Assembly (NCBI RefSeq): GCF_001552195.1
Contig: NZ_BCQS01000003.1
Span: forward strand, 248,001 to 312,000
Direction: 5' to 3'
From: Actinomadura latina NBRC 106108
GTDB lineage: Bacteria > Actinomycetota > Actinomycetes > Streptosporangiales > Streptosporangiaceae
DNA length: 64,000 nt
In this document: piece by piece, positions 40,964 through 50,749 of the stretch
How positions within the stretch are numbered: position 1 is the stretch's first letter
Layout of the letters: the number at the start of each line of letters is the position of its first letter
The notes under the pieces: generated by a model
Database searches by the model: none
What the model saw: only the letters and a program-made list of their open reading frames with translations
What the model was told of the DNA's origin: nothing
Position numbers and translations under genes: made by a program

Positions 40964-42733
40964 ATGCGAGATCAACGGGTGAGGTCGGGCGAGATCGAGT
41001 TGGCGGTACGGGTGTCCGGCCGGGCGGAGCGGCCGACGGTCGTCCTCGTGCACGGCTACCCCGACACGGGCGCGATGTGGGACGACGTGGCCGAGCGCCT
41101 GGCCGGGCGGTTCCGCGTCGTCGCCTACGACGTGCGGGGCGCCGGCGCGTCCGGCGCCCCGTCCGACCCGCTGGACTACCGGCTGGACGCGCTGATGGGC
41201 GATCTGGAGGCCGTCCTGGACGGGGTGGGCGCCGACGAGCCCGTCCACCTGGTCGGGCACGACTGGGGCTCGGTGCAGGGCTGGGAGGCCGTCATCGGCG
41301 ACCGGCTGCGGGGGCGGATCGCGTCCTTCACCTCGATCTCGGGCCCGGACCGGCGGCACATGGCGCGGTGGGCGCGCGAGGCCGTCCGGTCCGGGCCGCG
41401 GGGTGTCGCGGAGGTGCTCGGCCAGGCGCGACGCAGCGTCTACATGCCGGTGTTCATGGCGCCGCGTGCCGGTGAGGCCGCGGCCCGCGCGCTCGCTGCC
41501 GGGTTCGGGCGGCTGATGCGGCTGCGCGAGGGCGCCGAGCCGCGTCCCGGCCACCCGGCGGACACGCTGCCGGCGGACGCCCGCAACGGGCTCGGCCTGT
41601 ACCGCGCCAATCTCGGACGCGGAGCGGGCAGTGCCGGCGATGGACGCACGGACGTGCCCGTCCAGCTCATCGTCCCGGTCAAGGACCGTTACGGCTCGAA
41701 ATCGCTGCTGCTGTCGGCGCGTGGGCCGGTGTCACGCCTCTACGTGCGCCGTGCTCCAGCCGGGCATTGGGTGGCGCGTAGCCACCCTGACCTCATAGCC
41801 CGCTGGGTCACCGAGTTCGTAGACCACATCGAGGGCGGCCCAGAGACACCGGGGCTCGCCCACGCGCGCGCGGCAGGACGACCCGGCAGGGACTTCGGAG
41901 GCGATCTCGTCGTCATCACGGGGGCGGGCAGCGGTATCGGACGCGCCACCGCCCGCGCCTTCGCCGCCGAAGGGGCCCGTGTAGTCGTCGCCGACATCGA
42001 CGAGAGCGCCGCCAAGCGGACCATGGACGAGATCGAGTCCACCGGCGGTGAAGCCCACGTCTATGAGGTCGACGTTGCCGACGCCGACGCGATGGAACGC
42101 TTCGCCGACTACGTCCGTGACACGTTCGGCGTCCCCGACATCGTGGTCAACAACGCGGGTGTCGTCGTGGCGGGCTCCCTGCTCGACATGTCCGAGGACG
42201 AGTGGACGCGCATACGTTCCATCAACCTGGACGGCATGTATCGCGGCTCCCGCTTGTTCGGACGCCAGATGGTGGAACGCGGCGAGTGGGGCCACATCGT
42301 CAACATCTCGTCCATGGCCGCGTTCCTGCCGAGCCCCGAACTGCCCGCCTACAGCGCGACCAAGGCCGCCGTGCTCCAGATGACGGAGGGCCTCCGCCTG
42401 GACCTCGACCGCTACGGGATCGGTGTCTCCGCCATCTGCCCCGGCGCCATCGACACGCCCCTCACGGGCCGGACCCGTTTCGTCGGCCTGCCGCCGGGTG
42501 TGGACGACGAGTTGCGCGAGCGGATGGGACGCGCGGTCGAGCGTCGCGGGTTCCCGCCGGAGAAGGTGGCGAAGGCGATCCTGCGGGCCGTCCGGAAGGA
42601 CACCCCGGTCGCGCTGGTCGCCGTCGAAGCGCGCTTCGGCCGCGCGCTCTCCCGCGTGTCCCCGACCGCCAACAGGGCGGTCGCCCGCATCGGACGCCGC
42701 GCCGGAGACCGCGTCATAGACCGGATGAGCTAA
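40964..42733 (+). CDS. alpha/beta hydrolase and short-chain dehydrogenase fusion (EphD-like)
   Basis: A 589-residue two-domain enzyme. Residues 1-300 are an alpha/beta hydrolase: HGYPDTG (oxyanion loop, His30), VGHDWGS with Asp100 as nucleophile, as in epoxide hydrolases, and APAGHW near the end with the catalytic His. Residues 315-589 are a classical SDR: TGAGSGIGRA, NNAGVVVAG, ISSMAAF and YSATKAA. The layout and length match mycobacterial EphD, an epoxide hydrolase linked to mycolic acids. Nothing else here points to mycolates, so the substrate is open. It converges with the AraC gene with almost no gap. Confidence 0.9.
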   Translation: MRDQRVRSGEIELAVRVSGRAERPTVVLVHGYPDTGAMWDDVAERLAGRFRVVAYDVRGAGASGAPSDPLDYRLDALMGDLEAVLDGVGADEPVHLVGHDWGSVQGWEAVIGDRLRGRIASFTSISGPDRRHMARWAREAVRSGPRGVAEVLGQARRSVYMPVFMAPRAGEAAARALAAGFGRLMRLREGAEPRPGHPADTLPADARNGLGLYRANLGRGAGSAGDGRTDVPVQLIVPVKDRYGSKSLLLSARGPVSRLYVRRAPAGHWVARSHPDLIARWVTEFVDHIEGGPETPGLAHARAAGRPGRDFGGDLVVITGAGSGIGRATARAFAAEGARVVVADIDESAAKRTMDEIESTGGEAHVYEVDVADADAMERFADYVRDTFGVPDIVVNNAGVVVAGSLLDMSEDEWTRIRSINLDGMYRGSRLFGRQMVERGEWGHIVNISSMAAFLPSPELPAYSATKAAVLQMTEGLRLDLDRYGIGVSAICPGAIDTPLTGRTRFVGLPPGVDDELRERMGRAVERRGFPPEKVAKAILRAVRKDTPVALVAVEARFGRALSRVSPTANRAVARIGRRAGDRVIDRMS

Positions 42734-43725
42734 CCGGCCCGTTTGAGCGTCTGCGTGGGGGTCTCCCCGAAGCGCTGCCTGTAGTGGGCGGCGAAACGGC
42801 TCATGTGGAGGTAGCCGGCGGCTCTGGCGACGTCCGTGACCGCGCCCGGCCCCTGCTCCGCCACGGTGAGGGCCGCGCGCGCGTGATCGAGCCTCATCCC
42901 GCGCAAGAGCTGCGTCGGGGTCAGACCCCACTGGTCCTGGCAGATCGCTTGGAGCTGGCGCACGCTGATGCCCACCGCCGCCGCGATGTCGGTGATGCCG
43001 ATCGGACGGTGGTGATGGGCCTCCACCCAGTCGCGGATGGCGCCGGCCAGATGGTGCGGTGACGGCGCCGGCGCCTCGGCGAGGCAAGCGGTGGCCGTGT
43101 GCGGCAGGCCGAGCAGGATGGCGGTGAGCAGCGACTCCTCCAGGCTGCGCGCCGCCAGCGCGTGAAGCCCGCCCTGGGCCGTCGCGTGGCAGAGGACGTC
43201 GCACACGTGCCGCCAGGTGCGTTCGACGATCGACGCCGGCGCGATGGCGGGCCCGTCCACGCTGTGGAAACGCAGCGGAGCGGTGTGCTCCCGTCCGAGG
43301 TGACCGGCGAGATGGTCGGCGAGGCGTCCGGTGCTCGTGGCGATGACGAGGCAGCCCAGCAGGGGATGCGGCGTCATCCGCATGGGCTCGTCATGGGACA
43401 GCACGAGGCTGCCGTCGGCGGTGTCGCGGTTCCTCGTCTCCAGGTACTCGACGCCCATGGGGGCCATCGGCGCGCACATGGCGAAATGACCGTTCGTCGG
43501 GGGAGTGTCCACGATGACCCCGCCGCCTCCGTACCGCACCCACACCAGATTGACCGCGCCCACACCGAGGCCGTTGACCAGACCGTCCAGCGGGACGCCC
43601 GGTTCACGGACCTGGAGGTCGTGACCCACGGCGAACGGCTCGACAGTGTCGTGCAGGACGTCGATGTCCGTGCTGGCGACCCGCTGGTAGGCGGACAGAG
43701 GCGGCAAGGTGTCGGCAGGAGTCAT
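42730..43725 (-). CDS. AraC-family transcriptional regulator
   Basis: A 331-residue regulator. The N-terminal half resembles the AraC-binding-like (NphR type) domain; the C-terminal 100 residues are the double helix-turn-helix with ITDIAAAVGISVRQLQAICQDQWGLTPTQLL and VTDVARAAGYLHMSRFAAHYRQRFGETP. It overlaps the end of the upstream flavin monooxygenase gene by ATGA, so it is the second gene of that operon and probably regulates it. Confidence 0.92.
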   Translation of the reverse strand: MTPADTLPPLSAYQRVASTDIDVLHDTVEPFAVGHDLQVREPGVPLDGLVNGLGVGAVNLVWVRYGGGGVIVDTPPTNGHFAMCAPMAPMGVEYLETRNRDTADGSLVLSHDEPMRMTPHPLLGCLVIATSTGRLADHLAGHLGREHTAPLRFHSVDGPAIAPASIVERTWRHVCDVLCHATAQGGLHALAARSLEESLLTAILLGLPHTATACLAEAPAPSPHHLAGAIRDWVEAHHHRPIGITDIAAAVGISVRQLQAICQDQWGLTPTQLLRGMRLDHARAALTVAEQGPGAVTDVARAAGYLHMSRFAAHYRQRFGETPTQTLKRAG

Positions 43726-44828
43726 GTTCGTGTAGGCGGAGCCGTTTCTGCTCGGTCGGTGGACAGGACACCCCGGGCCCGCAGCCGCGGCATGACCTCG
43801 GCGGCGAAGTAGCCCAGTTCATCAGCGTAATTGAGGAACGACAGAGCGATACCGTCGAATCCAGCACGCGCGAACTCCGCGAGGCCGTCCGCCACGGTGT
43901 CGGGGTCGCCGATCAGCGGGCAGCTTCCGTGCCCGGCGGCGAACCTGTCCCGGTAAATCTGGAGCATCTCCGGAGTGAACGACTGCGCGTGCAGCCCTTG
44001 CAGCCGCATCACCTCGTCGACGGCGGGCCAGTCGGCGTGCTCGTCGGCGTAGTAGTGCAGGAACTCCTCCGCCTCCGCCTTGGTAGGACGGCACACGACG
44101 TGCCCGAGCGTGAAGACGCCGACCGTCCGCCCGTAGGACGCGGCCTCGGCACGGATGGCCTTCACGATCCCGGCGCCGTCCTCCGGGCCGCCGACGACGG
44201 TGAACGCCCGATCGGCGTTGCGCGCGGCGAACGACCGTCCCTGCGTGGACGACCCCGCGTTGATGACCGGCAGGCTGTGCCCGTTGAACGGCTTGGGCCG
44301 TCCCACGACGTGCTGGAGCTGGAAGAACTTCCCGTCATGGTCGAACGGCTCGTCGGTCGACCAGATGCGCTTGACGACGTCCCACCACTCCTGGGCGAGC
44401 GCGTAGCGCGTGTCGTGGTCGCCGGGCAGCGTGAGGCCGAACATCTCGTACTCGGGAGCGTGCCAGCCCGCCACGATGTTCAGCCCGACCCGCCCCTTGC
44501 TGAGGTGGTCGGCGGTCGCGAGCTGCTTCGCCGCGACGACCGGGTGGTGGAACGCCGTGTGGACGGTGCTGAACACGCGCAGCCGGCTGGTGTGGGCGAG
44601 CATCCCGGACGCCCATACGAGCGGGTCGAGGGCGCTCTTGTGGAAGTCGGTGCCGGGGCCCCAGTCCGTCCAGCGGGCCACGGGGAGCAGGAAGTCGATG
44701 CCGGTCTCGTCGGCGAGCCGGGCCAGCCGGAGGTTGTCGTCCCAGGTCGCGTGCCATCTTTCCGGAGCGGTCGTGATCGCGAGTCCCGATTCGGTGTTGG
44801 GGGAGAACAAGCCAAGCTGGAATCCCAT
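43722..44828 (-). CDS. LLM-class flavin-dependent monooxygenase (RutA/alkanesulfonate group)
   Basis: A 368-residue TIM-barrel enzyme; the ATG at MGFQLGLFSP has AAAGGGA upstream. Family segments: DNLRLARLADETGIDFLLPV, ASGMLAHTSRLRVFSTVHTA, HLSKGRVGLNIVAGWHAPEY, VINAGSSTQGRSFAARNAD and GDPDTVADGLAEFARAG. The GLNIVAGWHAPEYEMFG block is close to that of RutA and DmoA-type oxygenases, which attack pyrimidine or organosulfur compounds with FMNH2 from a separate reductase. No flavin reductase gene is adjacent. Confidence 0.9.
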   Translation of the reverse strand: MGFQLGLFSPNTESGLAITTAPERWHATWDDNLRLARLADETGIDFLLPVARWTDWGPGTDFHKSALDPLVWASGMLAHTSRLRVFSTVHTAFHHPVVAAKQLATADHLSKGRVGLNIVAGWHAPEYEMFGLTLPGDHDTRYALAQEWWDVVKRIWSTDEPFDHDGKFFQLQHVVGRPKPFNGHSLPVINAGSSTQGRSFAARNADRAFTVVGGPEDGAGIVKAIRAEAASYGRTVGVFTLGHVVCRPTKAEAEEFLHYYADEHADWPAVDEVMRLQGLHAQSFTPEMLQIYRDRFAAGHGSCPLIGDPDTVADGLAEFARAGFDGIALSFLNYADELGYFAAEVMPRLRARGVLSTDRAETAPPTRT

Positions 44829-44989
44829 GCCGTCCCTTTTCGATCCGATCGCGTTCGGTATTGTCCCGCCAGTATCGGAAGCCCCCGGACGAGGGGCAAT
44901 GGCCGGAATCAGCCACACTCGCACCGGTATGGCGCCAAGCGGGAGCCGGCCGAATGGCCCCGCGTCCGCCACGACGTACAGTGGCGACC

Positions 44990-45754
44990 ATGGCGGAACA
45001 CCCCGCGACGGGCCTCCTCACGTTCAATACGCTCTTCCGCGGCCGCACCCAGGCCCGGATGGACGCCTTGGCCGGCCTCCTGGACGCCTCCGGCTACGAC
45101 ATAGTCTGCCTGCAAGAGGTGATATCGCCGCTCATCTTGTCCCGCCTTCGCCGCGCGACCCCGTCCTATCCGCACATGGCGCGAGCCTGGACGTTCCCGC
45201 TCGTCCGAGGCGGCCTCGTCACCCTCTCCCGCTGGCCCATAACCCGCACCCACTACGAGCCATTCACGCCCGCCCGCCCCGTCCGCCCCGAATTGCTGCT
45301 GAACAAAGGCGCCCTGTTCACTCGAATAAAACTGCCAAGCGGATACCTGACGGTGGTGAACACGCACCTCTCCGCGAACATGGACATGGACTGGTCGCCG
45401 TCCAACCGCTACACGAAGGTCGAGCAGGCCGAACTGGCCCGGCTGGCGGACGCCGTCACCAGGATCGACCCGGCAGAACCCCTGGTGGCCGCGGGCGACT
45501 TCAACGTCCCCCGCGACTCCCCCTACTTCGCGACGTTCGCGTCCGCCGCCGGCCTGCGGGACGCTCTGGCCGGCAGCACAGAACCCACCTACCGCCCCGA
45601 ATGCGCCGACATCGGGGCGATAGACCAGCTCCTCCACAGACCCGGCCTGAAGGCGGAAGCCCGCGTCGTCTTCAAGGACGAGATCCGCCTGGCCGGAGGC
45701 GATCGCGCCCACCTCTCCGACCACTACGCCATAGAAGCCGCCCTCCACCTCTGA
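44990..45754 (+). CDS. endonuclease/exonuclease/phosphatase-family protein
   Basis: A 254-residue EEP-fold protein; GTG at 44981 is an alternative start. Catalytic motifs are LLTFNTLF, CLQEVIS (metal Glu), VNTHLSANM, AAGDFNVP (Asp, Asn) and LSDHYAIEA (Asp-His). No signal peptide is present. The family covers sphingomyelinases, inositol phosphatases and nucleases; substrate is unknown. It converges with the GH51 gene. Confidence 0.87.
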   Translation: MAEHPATGLLTFNTLFRGRTQARMDALAGLLDASGYDIVCLQEVISPLILSRLRRATPSYPHMARAWTFPLVRGGLVTLSRWPITRTHYEPFTPARPVRPELLLNKGALFTRIKLPSGYLTVVNTHLSANMDMDWSPSNRYTKVEQAELARLADAVTRIDPAEPLVAAGDFNVPRDSPYFATFASAAGLRDALAGSTEPTYRPECADIGAIDQLLHRPGLKAEARVVFKDEIRLAGGDRAHLSDHYAIEAALHL

Positions 45755-45757
45755 ACA

Positions 45758-47272
45758 TCACGACACCGGTTCCAGCCGGATGGCGTTCCACGACACCCGG
45801 GGCAGGACGACCTTGAGCGTGTCGCCGTCGACCGTCACCCGCTCGTTGGGACGGGGGACGACGCGGTCGGGGGCTTCGCGGGTGTTGGTGGCGGTCAGAT
45901 CGGCGTCGGTCAGGGTGCACGCGTCGGCGAGGCGGTGGGCCTCGCTGAACAGGTGCAGGTCCAGGGTCAGCTCCACGGGGTCGTTCTGGTCGCGGTTGAC
46001 GGCGAAGACGACCACTTCGCCGGTTTCCGTGTCGTGCGTGGCGACGGCGTCCACGACTGGGACCTCGCCGTAGCGGGCGGTGTCGTAGGTGGGGGACGTG
46101 AGGCGGGTGCACAGGACGTCCCCCCGCGCGAGGGCGGCGGTCTTCGCGAACGGGTGGAAGATCGTCTGCCGCCACGCCGGGCCGCCCGGCTCGGTGCGGA
46201 TCGGGGCGATCACATTGACCAGCTGCGCCTGGCAGGCGGCGGTCACCCGGTCGCTGTGCCGCAGCAGGGAGATCAGCAGGTTGCCGACGACGACCGCGTC
46301 CGCGACGTTGTACTCGTCCTCGATGACGCGCGGCGCGACGTCCCAGCCGGCGGGCGGGTCCTGGCCCTGGAAGCGGGACAGGTACCAGACGTTCCACTCG
46401 TCGAAGGAGAGGTTGATCTTCTTCTTGCTGCGCAGCCGCGCGCCGACGCTGTCGGCGGTGGCGACGATGCTGTTCACGAAGTGGTCCATGTCGGCGGCGC
46501 TGGCCAGGAACGAGCCCAGGTCGCCGTCCAGCTCCTCGTAGTAGGCGTGGCAGGAGACGTAGTCGACGAGGTCGTAGGCGTGCTCCAGGACGGTCGCCTC
46601 CCAGGCGCCGAACGTCGGCATCGCCGAGCCGGAGCTGCCGCAGGCCACCAGCTCCAGGCCCGGTTCCGCCGAGCGCAGCGCCCGCGCGGTGGACGCGGCG
46701 AGCAGCCCGTACTCGTGGGCGGTCTTGTGCCCGGTCTGCCACGGCCCGTCCATCTCGTTGCCGAGGCACCACAGCCCGATGCCGTACGGCTTGGCCGCCC
46801 CGTTCGCCCGCCGCAGCTCGGACAGGGCCGTCCCTTCGGGATGGTTGACGTACTCGTGGACGTCCAGCGCCTCCTGGACGCCCCGGGTGCCGAGGTTCAC
46901 CGCGTACATGATCTCGACGTCCGCCTTGGCGGCCCACCGGGCGAACTCGTCGATGCCGACCTGGTTCGTCTCGATGCTGTGCCAGGCGAGGTCGCGGCGG
47001 CGGGGGCGCCGGTCGCGCGGCCCGACGCCGTCCTCCCAGCGGTAGCCGGAGACGAAGTTGCCGCCGGGATAGCGCACCATCGTGACGCCCAGTTCGCGGG
47101 TCAGCGCGAGGACGTCGGCGCGGAACCCGTCCTCGTCCGCCGACGGGTGGTCCGGTTCGTAGATGCCGGTGTAGACGCAGCGTCCCATGTGCTCGACGAA
47201 CGAGCCGAACGTGCGGCGGCTGACCGGGGCCACGACGGAGGCCGGGTCGAGGACGACGGATGCGTGCAGCAT
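45758..47272 (-). CDS. GH51 alpha-L-arabinofuranosidase
   Basis: A 504-residue cytoplasmic enzyme; the ATG at MLHASVVLDP has AAGGGGAA upstream. RTFGSFVEHMGRCVYTGIYEP opens the barrel; the acid/base Glu is in CLGNEMDGPW and the nucleophile Glu in SFDEWNVWY. The C-terminal beta domain ends in RVSWNAIRLEPV. It removes terminal arabinofuranose from arabino-oligosaccharides. It is the last gene of the importer operon, so it probably acts on imported oligosaccharides. Confidence 0.93.
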   Translation of the reverse strand: MLHASVVLDPASVVAPVSRRTFGSFVEHMGRCVYTGIYEPDHPSADEDGFRADVLALTRELGVTMVRYPGGNFVSGYRWEDGVGPRDRRPRRRDLAWHSIETNQVGIDEFARWAAKADVEIMYAVNLGTRGVQEALDVHEYVNHPEGTALSELRRANGAAKPYGIGLWCLGNEMDGPWQTGHKTAHEYGLLAASTARALRSAEPGLELVACGSSGSAMPTFGAWEATVLEHAYDLVDYVSCHAYYEELDGDLGSFLASAADMDHFVNSIVATADSVGARLRSKKKINLSFDEWNVWYLSRFQGQDPPAGWDVAPRVIEDEYNVADAVVVGNLLISLLRHSDRVTAACQAQLVNVIAPIRTEPGGPAWRQTIFHPFAKTAALARGDVLCTRLTSPTYDTARYGEVPVVDAVATHDTETGEVVVFAVNRDQNDPVELTLDLHLFSEAHRLADACTLTDADLTATNTREAPDRVVPRPNERVTVDGDTLKVVLPRVSWNAIRLEPVS

Positions 47273-47321
47273 GTTTCCCCTTCGGAGGGCGGTCATTCGG
47301 AGGCGGTCGTTCGGGGGGCGG

Positions 47322-48239
47322 TCACTTGAGGGCGCCGATGGTCAGGCCGCCGCGCCAGTACCGCTGGAGCAGCAGGAACGCGATGATCAGGGGGACGATC
47401 GCGACGAGCGAGCCGGCCACGATGACGTTGAACAGGGCCTCCCCGCCGCCGCTGCCGATGGTCGCGGACTGGTACCAGGTGCGCAGGCCCACGGTCAGCG
47501 GGAACAGGTCGTCGTCGCTGAGCATCACCAGCGGCAGGAAGAAGTTGTTCCAGGTCGCCACCATCGTGAACAGCAGCACGGTGACCAGCGCGGGACGCAT
47601 CGCCGGCAGCGCCACGCTGACGAACACCCGGAACTCGCCGGCGCCGTCGATGCGGGCGGCCTCCAGCATCTCGTCCGGCACCGAGTCGTGCGCGTAGACG
47701 CGCAGCAGGTACACGCCGAACGGGTTGAGCAGCGACGGCAGGATGACCGCCCAGACCGAGTCGGTGAGCCCGATCTCGCTCATCAGCAGGTACGTCGGCA
47801 GGACGAGCGCCGTCATCGGAACCATGATCAGGCCGAGCAGCGTCGCGAACAGCGCGTTGCGGCCGGGGAAGCGCAGCTTGGCGAACGCGTACCCGGCGAG
47901 CGCGGCGACCGCGGTGGCGCCGAACCCGCTGACCACCGAGTACAGCGCCGAGTTCCGCAGCCACTTGAGGTAGATGCCGTCGCTCTGGGTGAACAGCTCC
48001 GACAGGTTGCCGAACAGGCTGAAGTCGCCGCCGAACCACAGCGGCTGCGAGCCGAACAGCCCGTCGTTGTTCTTGGTCGCCGCGACCAGCAGCCACCAGA
48101 ACGGGAGCAGGAAGTACACCGCCATGACCGCCATCACCGCGTGCGAGGCGATCCGCCCGGCGCCGGCCCGCGCCGTCCCGCGCGGCGCCGGGGCGGTCCG
48201 GTTCCCGGCGGACGTTCCGTCCATCGTCACCGTGCTCAT
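47322..48239 (-). CDS. sugar ABC transporter permease (MalG-like)
   Basis: A 305-residue inner-membrane permease with six helices and the EAA loop EMLEAARIDGAGEFRVFVSVALP. The ATG overlaps the upstream permease end by ATGA. Together with the preceding permease and binding protein it forms an importer for arabino-oligosaccharides; no ATPase gene is present, so an unlinked shared MsiK-type ATPase is expected, as in other actinomycete sugar importers. Confidence 0.92.
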   Translation of the reverse strand: MSTVTMDGTSAGNRTAPAPRGTARAGAGRIASHAVMAVMAVYFLLPFWWLLVAATKNNDGLFGSQPLWFGGDFSLFGNLSELFTQSDGIYLKWLRNSALYSVVSGFGATAVAALAGYAFAKLRFPGRNALFATLLGLIMVPMTALVLPTYLLMSEIGLTDSVWAVILPSLLNPFGVYLLRVYAHDSVPDEMLEAARIDGAGEFRVFVSVALPAMRPALVTVLLFTMVATWNNFFLPLVMLSDDDLFPLTVGLRTWYQSATIGSGGGEALFNVIVAGSLVAIVPLIIAFLLLQRYWRGGLTIGALK

Positions 48240-49108
48240 CGCAGCGCGCTCCTCCGCCTCGTGGCGAACAGGAAGATGTACGACCCGACGAAGACGACGG
48301 CGCCCAGCAGGAACGAGATGGCGGCGGAGTAGTTGTACTGCTGGTAGGAGAACGCCTGGTGGTAGGCGTACATGTTGGGCGTGTAGCTGTTGGTCACGGC
48401 GCCCGGGTTGAGCGGCTGCAGGATCAGCGGCTCGGTGAAGAACTGGAGGGTGCCGATGATCGTGAAGATGGTGACCAGCACGATCGCCGCGGAGATCATC
48501 GGCGTCTTGATGCGGACGGCGATCTGCAGCGGCCCGGCGCCGTCGATCCGAGCCGACTCGTAGACCTCGCGCGGCAGCCCCTGCAGCGCCGCGTACAGGA
48601 CGATCATGTTGTATCCGGCCCACTGCCAGGTCACGATGTTGCCCAGCGAGAACAGCACGGTGTCGCTGGACAGGACGTCCAGGTCCCCCGCGAAGCTGAA
48701 CAGGCCGGTACGCGGGCTGTAGAGGAACCCCCACATCAGCGTCCCGATCACCACCGGCACCGCGTACGGGACGAACGCCGCCAGCCGGAAGAACCGCGAC
48801 AGGCGCGACGTGCCCGCGTCGATGAGCAGCGCGAACACCAGCGCCAGCGCGATCATCACCGGGGTCTGCACCACACCGAAGACGATCACCCGGACGACGC
48901 CGCGGCGGAACTCGGGGTCGCCGAGCGCCTGCCGGTAGTTGTCCAGCCAGGCGAAGACCTCGCCCTGCACCAGCGTCGACCGGTACAGGCTGAGCTTGGC
49001 CGCGTACGCCATCGGCAGCAGCAGGAACGCCGCGAGCAGGATCGTGAACGGCGTGACGAACAGCCACCCGGCCGCCGCCTGGCGGCCGGGTCCCCTGCGT
49101 ATCCTCAC
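48236..49108 (-). CDS. sugar ABC transporter permease (MalF-like)
   Basis: A 290-residue permease; the GTG start overlaps the binding-protein stop (GTGA). It shows AGWLFVTPFTILLAAFLLLP as first helix and the EAA loop EVYESARIDGAGPLQIAVRIKTP. It pairs with the MalG-like permease directly downstream. Confidence 0.92.
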   Translation of the reverse strand: MRIRRGPGRQAAAGWLFVTPFTILLAAFLLLPMAYAAKLSLYRSTLVQGEVFAWLDNYRQALGDPEFRRGVVRVIVFGVVQTPVMIALALVFALLIDAGTSRLSRFFRLAAFVPYAVPVVIGTLMWGFLYSPRTGLFSFAGDLDVLSSDTVLFSLGNIVTWQWAGYNMIVLYAALQGLPREVYESARIDGAGPLQIAVRIKTPMISAAIVLVTIFTIIGTLQFFTEPLILQPLNPGAVTNSYTPNMYAYHQAFSYQQYNYSAAISFLLGAVVFVGSYIFLFATRRRSALR

Positions 49109-50448
49109 GGCGCGACCTTGAAGCCCTGCTGCGAGGCGTACTTCGACACGTTCTGCTGGACGCCGTCCAGGGCCGCCGGCCATGGCGTCTTCTTCTCCAC
49201 CGCCTGGTTCATGGCCGTCGTGAGCTGGCTGAAGTAGTAGCTGTTGAACGGGCTCCAGCGGAACTCGCCGATGGCGTTGTACGCGGGCACGAACACCTCG
49301 TTGACCTTCTGGCCGCCGAAGAAGCCGTACTCCTTGCCCCGGAAGTAGTCCCACTCCAGGATCGGCGCCACGGTCGGGAACAGGAACGCCTGGTCGATGC
49401 CGATCCGCCACGCGTCCTTGCTCGTCCCGAAGATCTCCATGGCGACCTTGGCCGCCTCCTTCGGGTGCTTCGACTGGTCGGTCACGGCGAACGCCGAGCC
49501 GCCCCAGTCGCCCTGCGCGTTCGCCCCGGCCGTCCACTGCGGCAGCGGCGCGGCCCGCCACTTGCCCTCGGTCTTCTTGGCGACGCTCGCCAGGTAGCCG
49601 GGGCCCCAGCCGGCGGCCAGGTAGGTGGCGTACTTGCCGGTGGTCAGCCCCGTGTAGAAGTCGGTGGTGGCGAAGGCCTTGGTGTCGGCGAGGCCGCTGT
49701 CCACCATGTCCTCCCAGTACGCCATCGTCTGCTTCGCCTGCGGACCGTTGATGCTGAGGCCGATGCCGGGCGCCTTCGCGGCGGTGTAGTCGAACGGGCG
49801 CGCCCCGGCCTGCCAGAGCAGCCCGGTCATGAAGCCGCCGTCGTTGGCACCGAAGTCGGTCATGAAGCTGGACGGCGACGCCTTCTTCAGCTTCTGCGCC
49901 TGCTCCTTGAACTCCGCCCAGGTCCTCGGGACGGTGAGCCGGTACTTGTCGAAGATGTCCTTCCGGTACAGCATCGCCATCGGCCCGGCGTCGACCGGGA
50001 TCGCGTACACCTTGTCGCCGTTGCTGACCTGCTTCCAGGCCCAGTCGACGTAGTTGCCCTTGGCCGCGTTCGCGCCGTACTCGCCCATGTCGACCAGGTG
50101 CTTGGTGAGCTGGAACGTGGGGATCTCCTGGAACTCGATCATCACCACGTCCGGCGCGCCCTTGCCCGCCTTCAGCGCGGTCTGCAGCTTGGTGTACTGG
50201 TCCTGGCCGGTGCCGGCGTTCGTCCACTCGATCTGGACGTCGGCGTGGGTCTTGTTGAACAGGTCGACCACGGGCTTGAACGAGGGGTACCAGGCCCAAA
50301 CCTTGATCTTGACGGGGCCGTCGGACGTGCCGCCCGCGTCACCGGAGCCGCCGCAGCCCGCCAGCAGCGCGCCCGCGGCGACCACCGCCGCCACGGTCCG
50401 GACGGGCCGCCGCCGCCCGCGTTTTACACTGAGGTGCCTGACACTCAT
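49105..50448 (-). CDS. sugar ABC transporter substrate-binding lipoprotein
   Basis: A 447-residue extracytoplasmic protein; GGAGG precedes the ATG. The basic N terminus and hydrophobic segment end in the lipobox LLAGC. The mature part has the family-1 solute-binding plan: IKVWAWYPSFKPVVDLFNKT, PDVVMIEFQEIPTF, AIPVDAGPMAMLYRKDIFDKY and GDWGGSAFAV. The neighbouring GH51 and GH43 enzymes suggest that it binds arabino-oligosaccharides. Confidence 0.92.
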   Translation of the reverse strand: MSVRHLSVKRGRRRPVRTVAAVVAAGALLAGCGGSGDAGGTSDGPVKIKVWAWYPSFKPVVDLFNKTHADVQIEWTNAGTGQDQYTKLQTALKAGKGAPDVVMIEFQEIPTFQLTKHLVDMGEYGANAAKGNYVDWAWKQVSNGDKVYAIPVDAGPMAMLYRKDIFDKYRLTVPRTWAEFKEQAQKLKKASPSSFMTDFGANDGGFMTGLLWQAGARPFDYTAAKAPGIGLSINGPQAKQTMAYWEDMVDSGLADTKAFATTDFYTGLTTGKYATYLAAGWGPGYLASVAKKTEGKWRAAPLPQWTAGANAQGDWGGSAFAVTDQSKHPKEAAKVAMEIFGTSKDAWRIGIDQAFLFPTVAPILEWDYFRGKEYGFFGGQKVNEVFVPAYNAIGEFRWSPFNSYYFSQLTTAMNQAVEKKTPWPAALDGVQQNVSKYASQQGFKVAP

Positions 50449-50632
50449 TGGTCCCTCCCATGGGGGATTCGACGCGCTGGTATCGCGTGTTGGGTGGGTC
50501 GGTCCTTGGTGCTGGCACACCAAGGACCGGCTGTCAGGTCCCGCGCACGTCCCGTCCCCGCCGGGGCTCGGGGGTGGCGGGAGTCGCATGCCGTTCCCGA
50601 TGGACACGGAGCCCACCGGGTTCCACTATCAT

Positions 50633-50648
50633 TTTGCAGCGCTGCAAA
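50633..50648. promoter_or_regulatory. LacI-type operator 1
   Basis: TTTGCAGCGCTGCAAA is a perfect 16-base palindrome lying between the divergent importer operon and the LacI gene. The same 14-base core recurs at 51853. The remainder of the 301-base gap 50449-50749 holds no gene; TCCTTGGTG and CACCAAGGA (50503-50527) form a further inverted repeat in the importer leader. Confidence 0.85.
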
Positions 50649-50749
50649 CAGGATGCACGCGAAGGCGGTGGACGGCAAGAGGCGGCCTGCCGGAAGCTGG
50701 TCGAGGGCCGGAGCGGGGCCGCCGACCGGCACGGGGCGGAGGGACGGGC

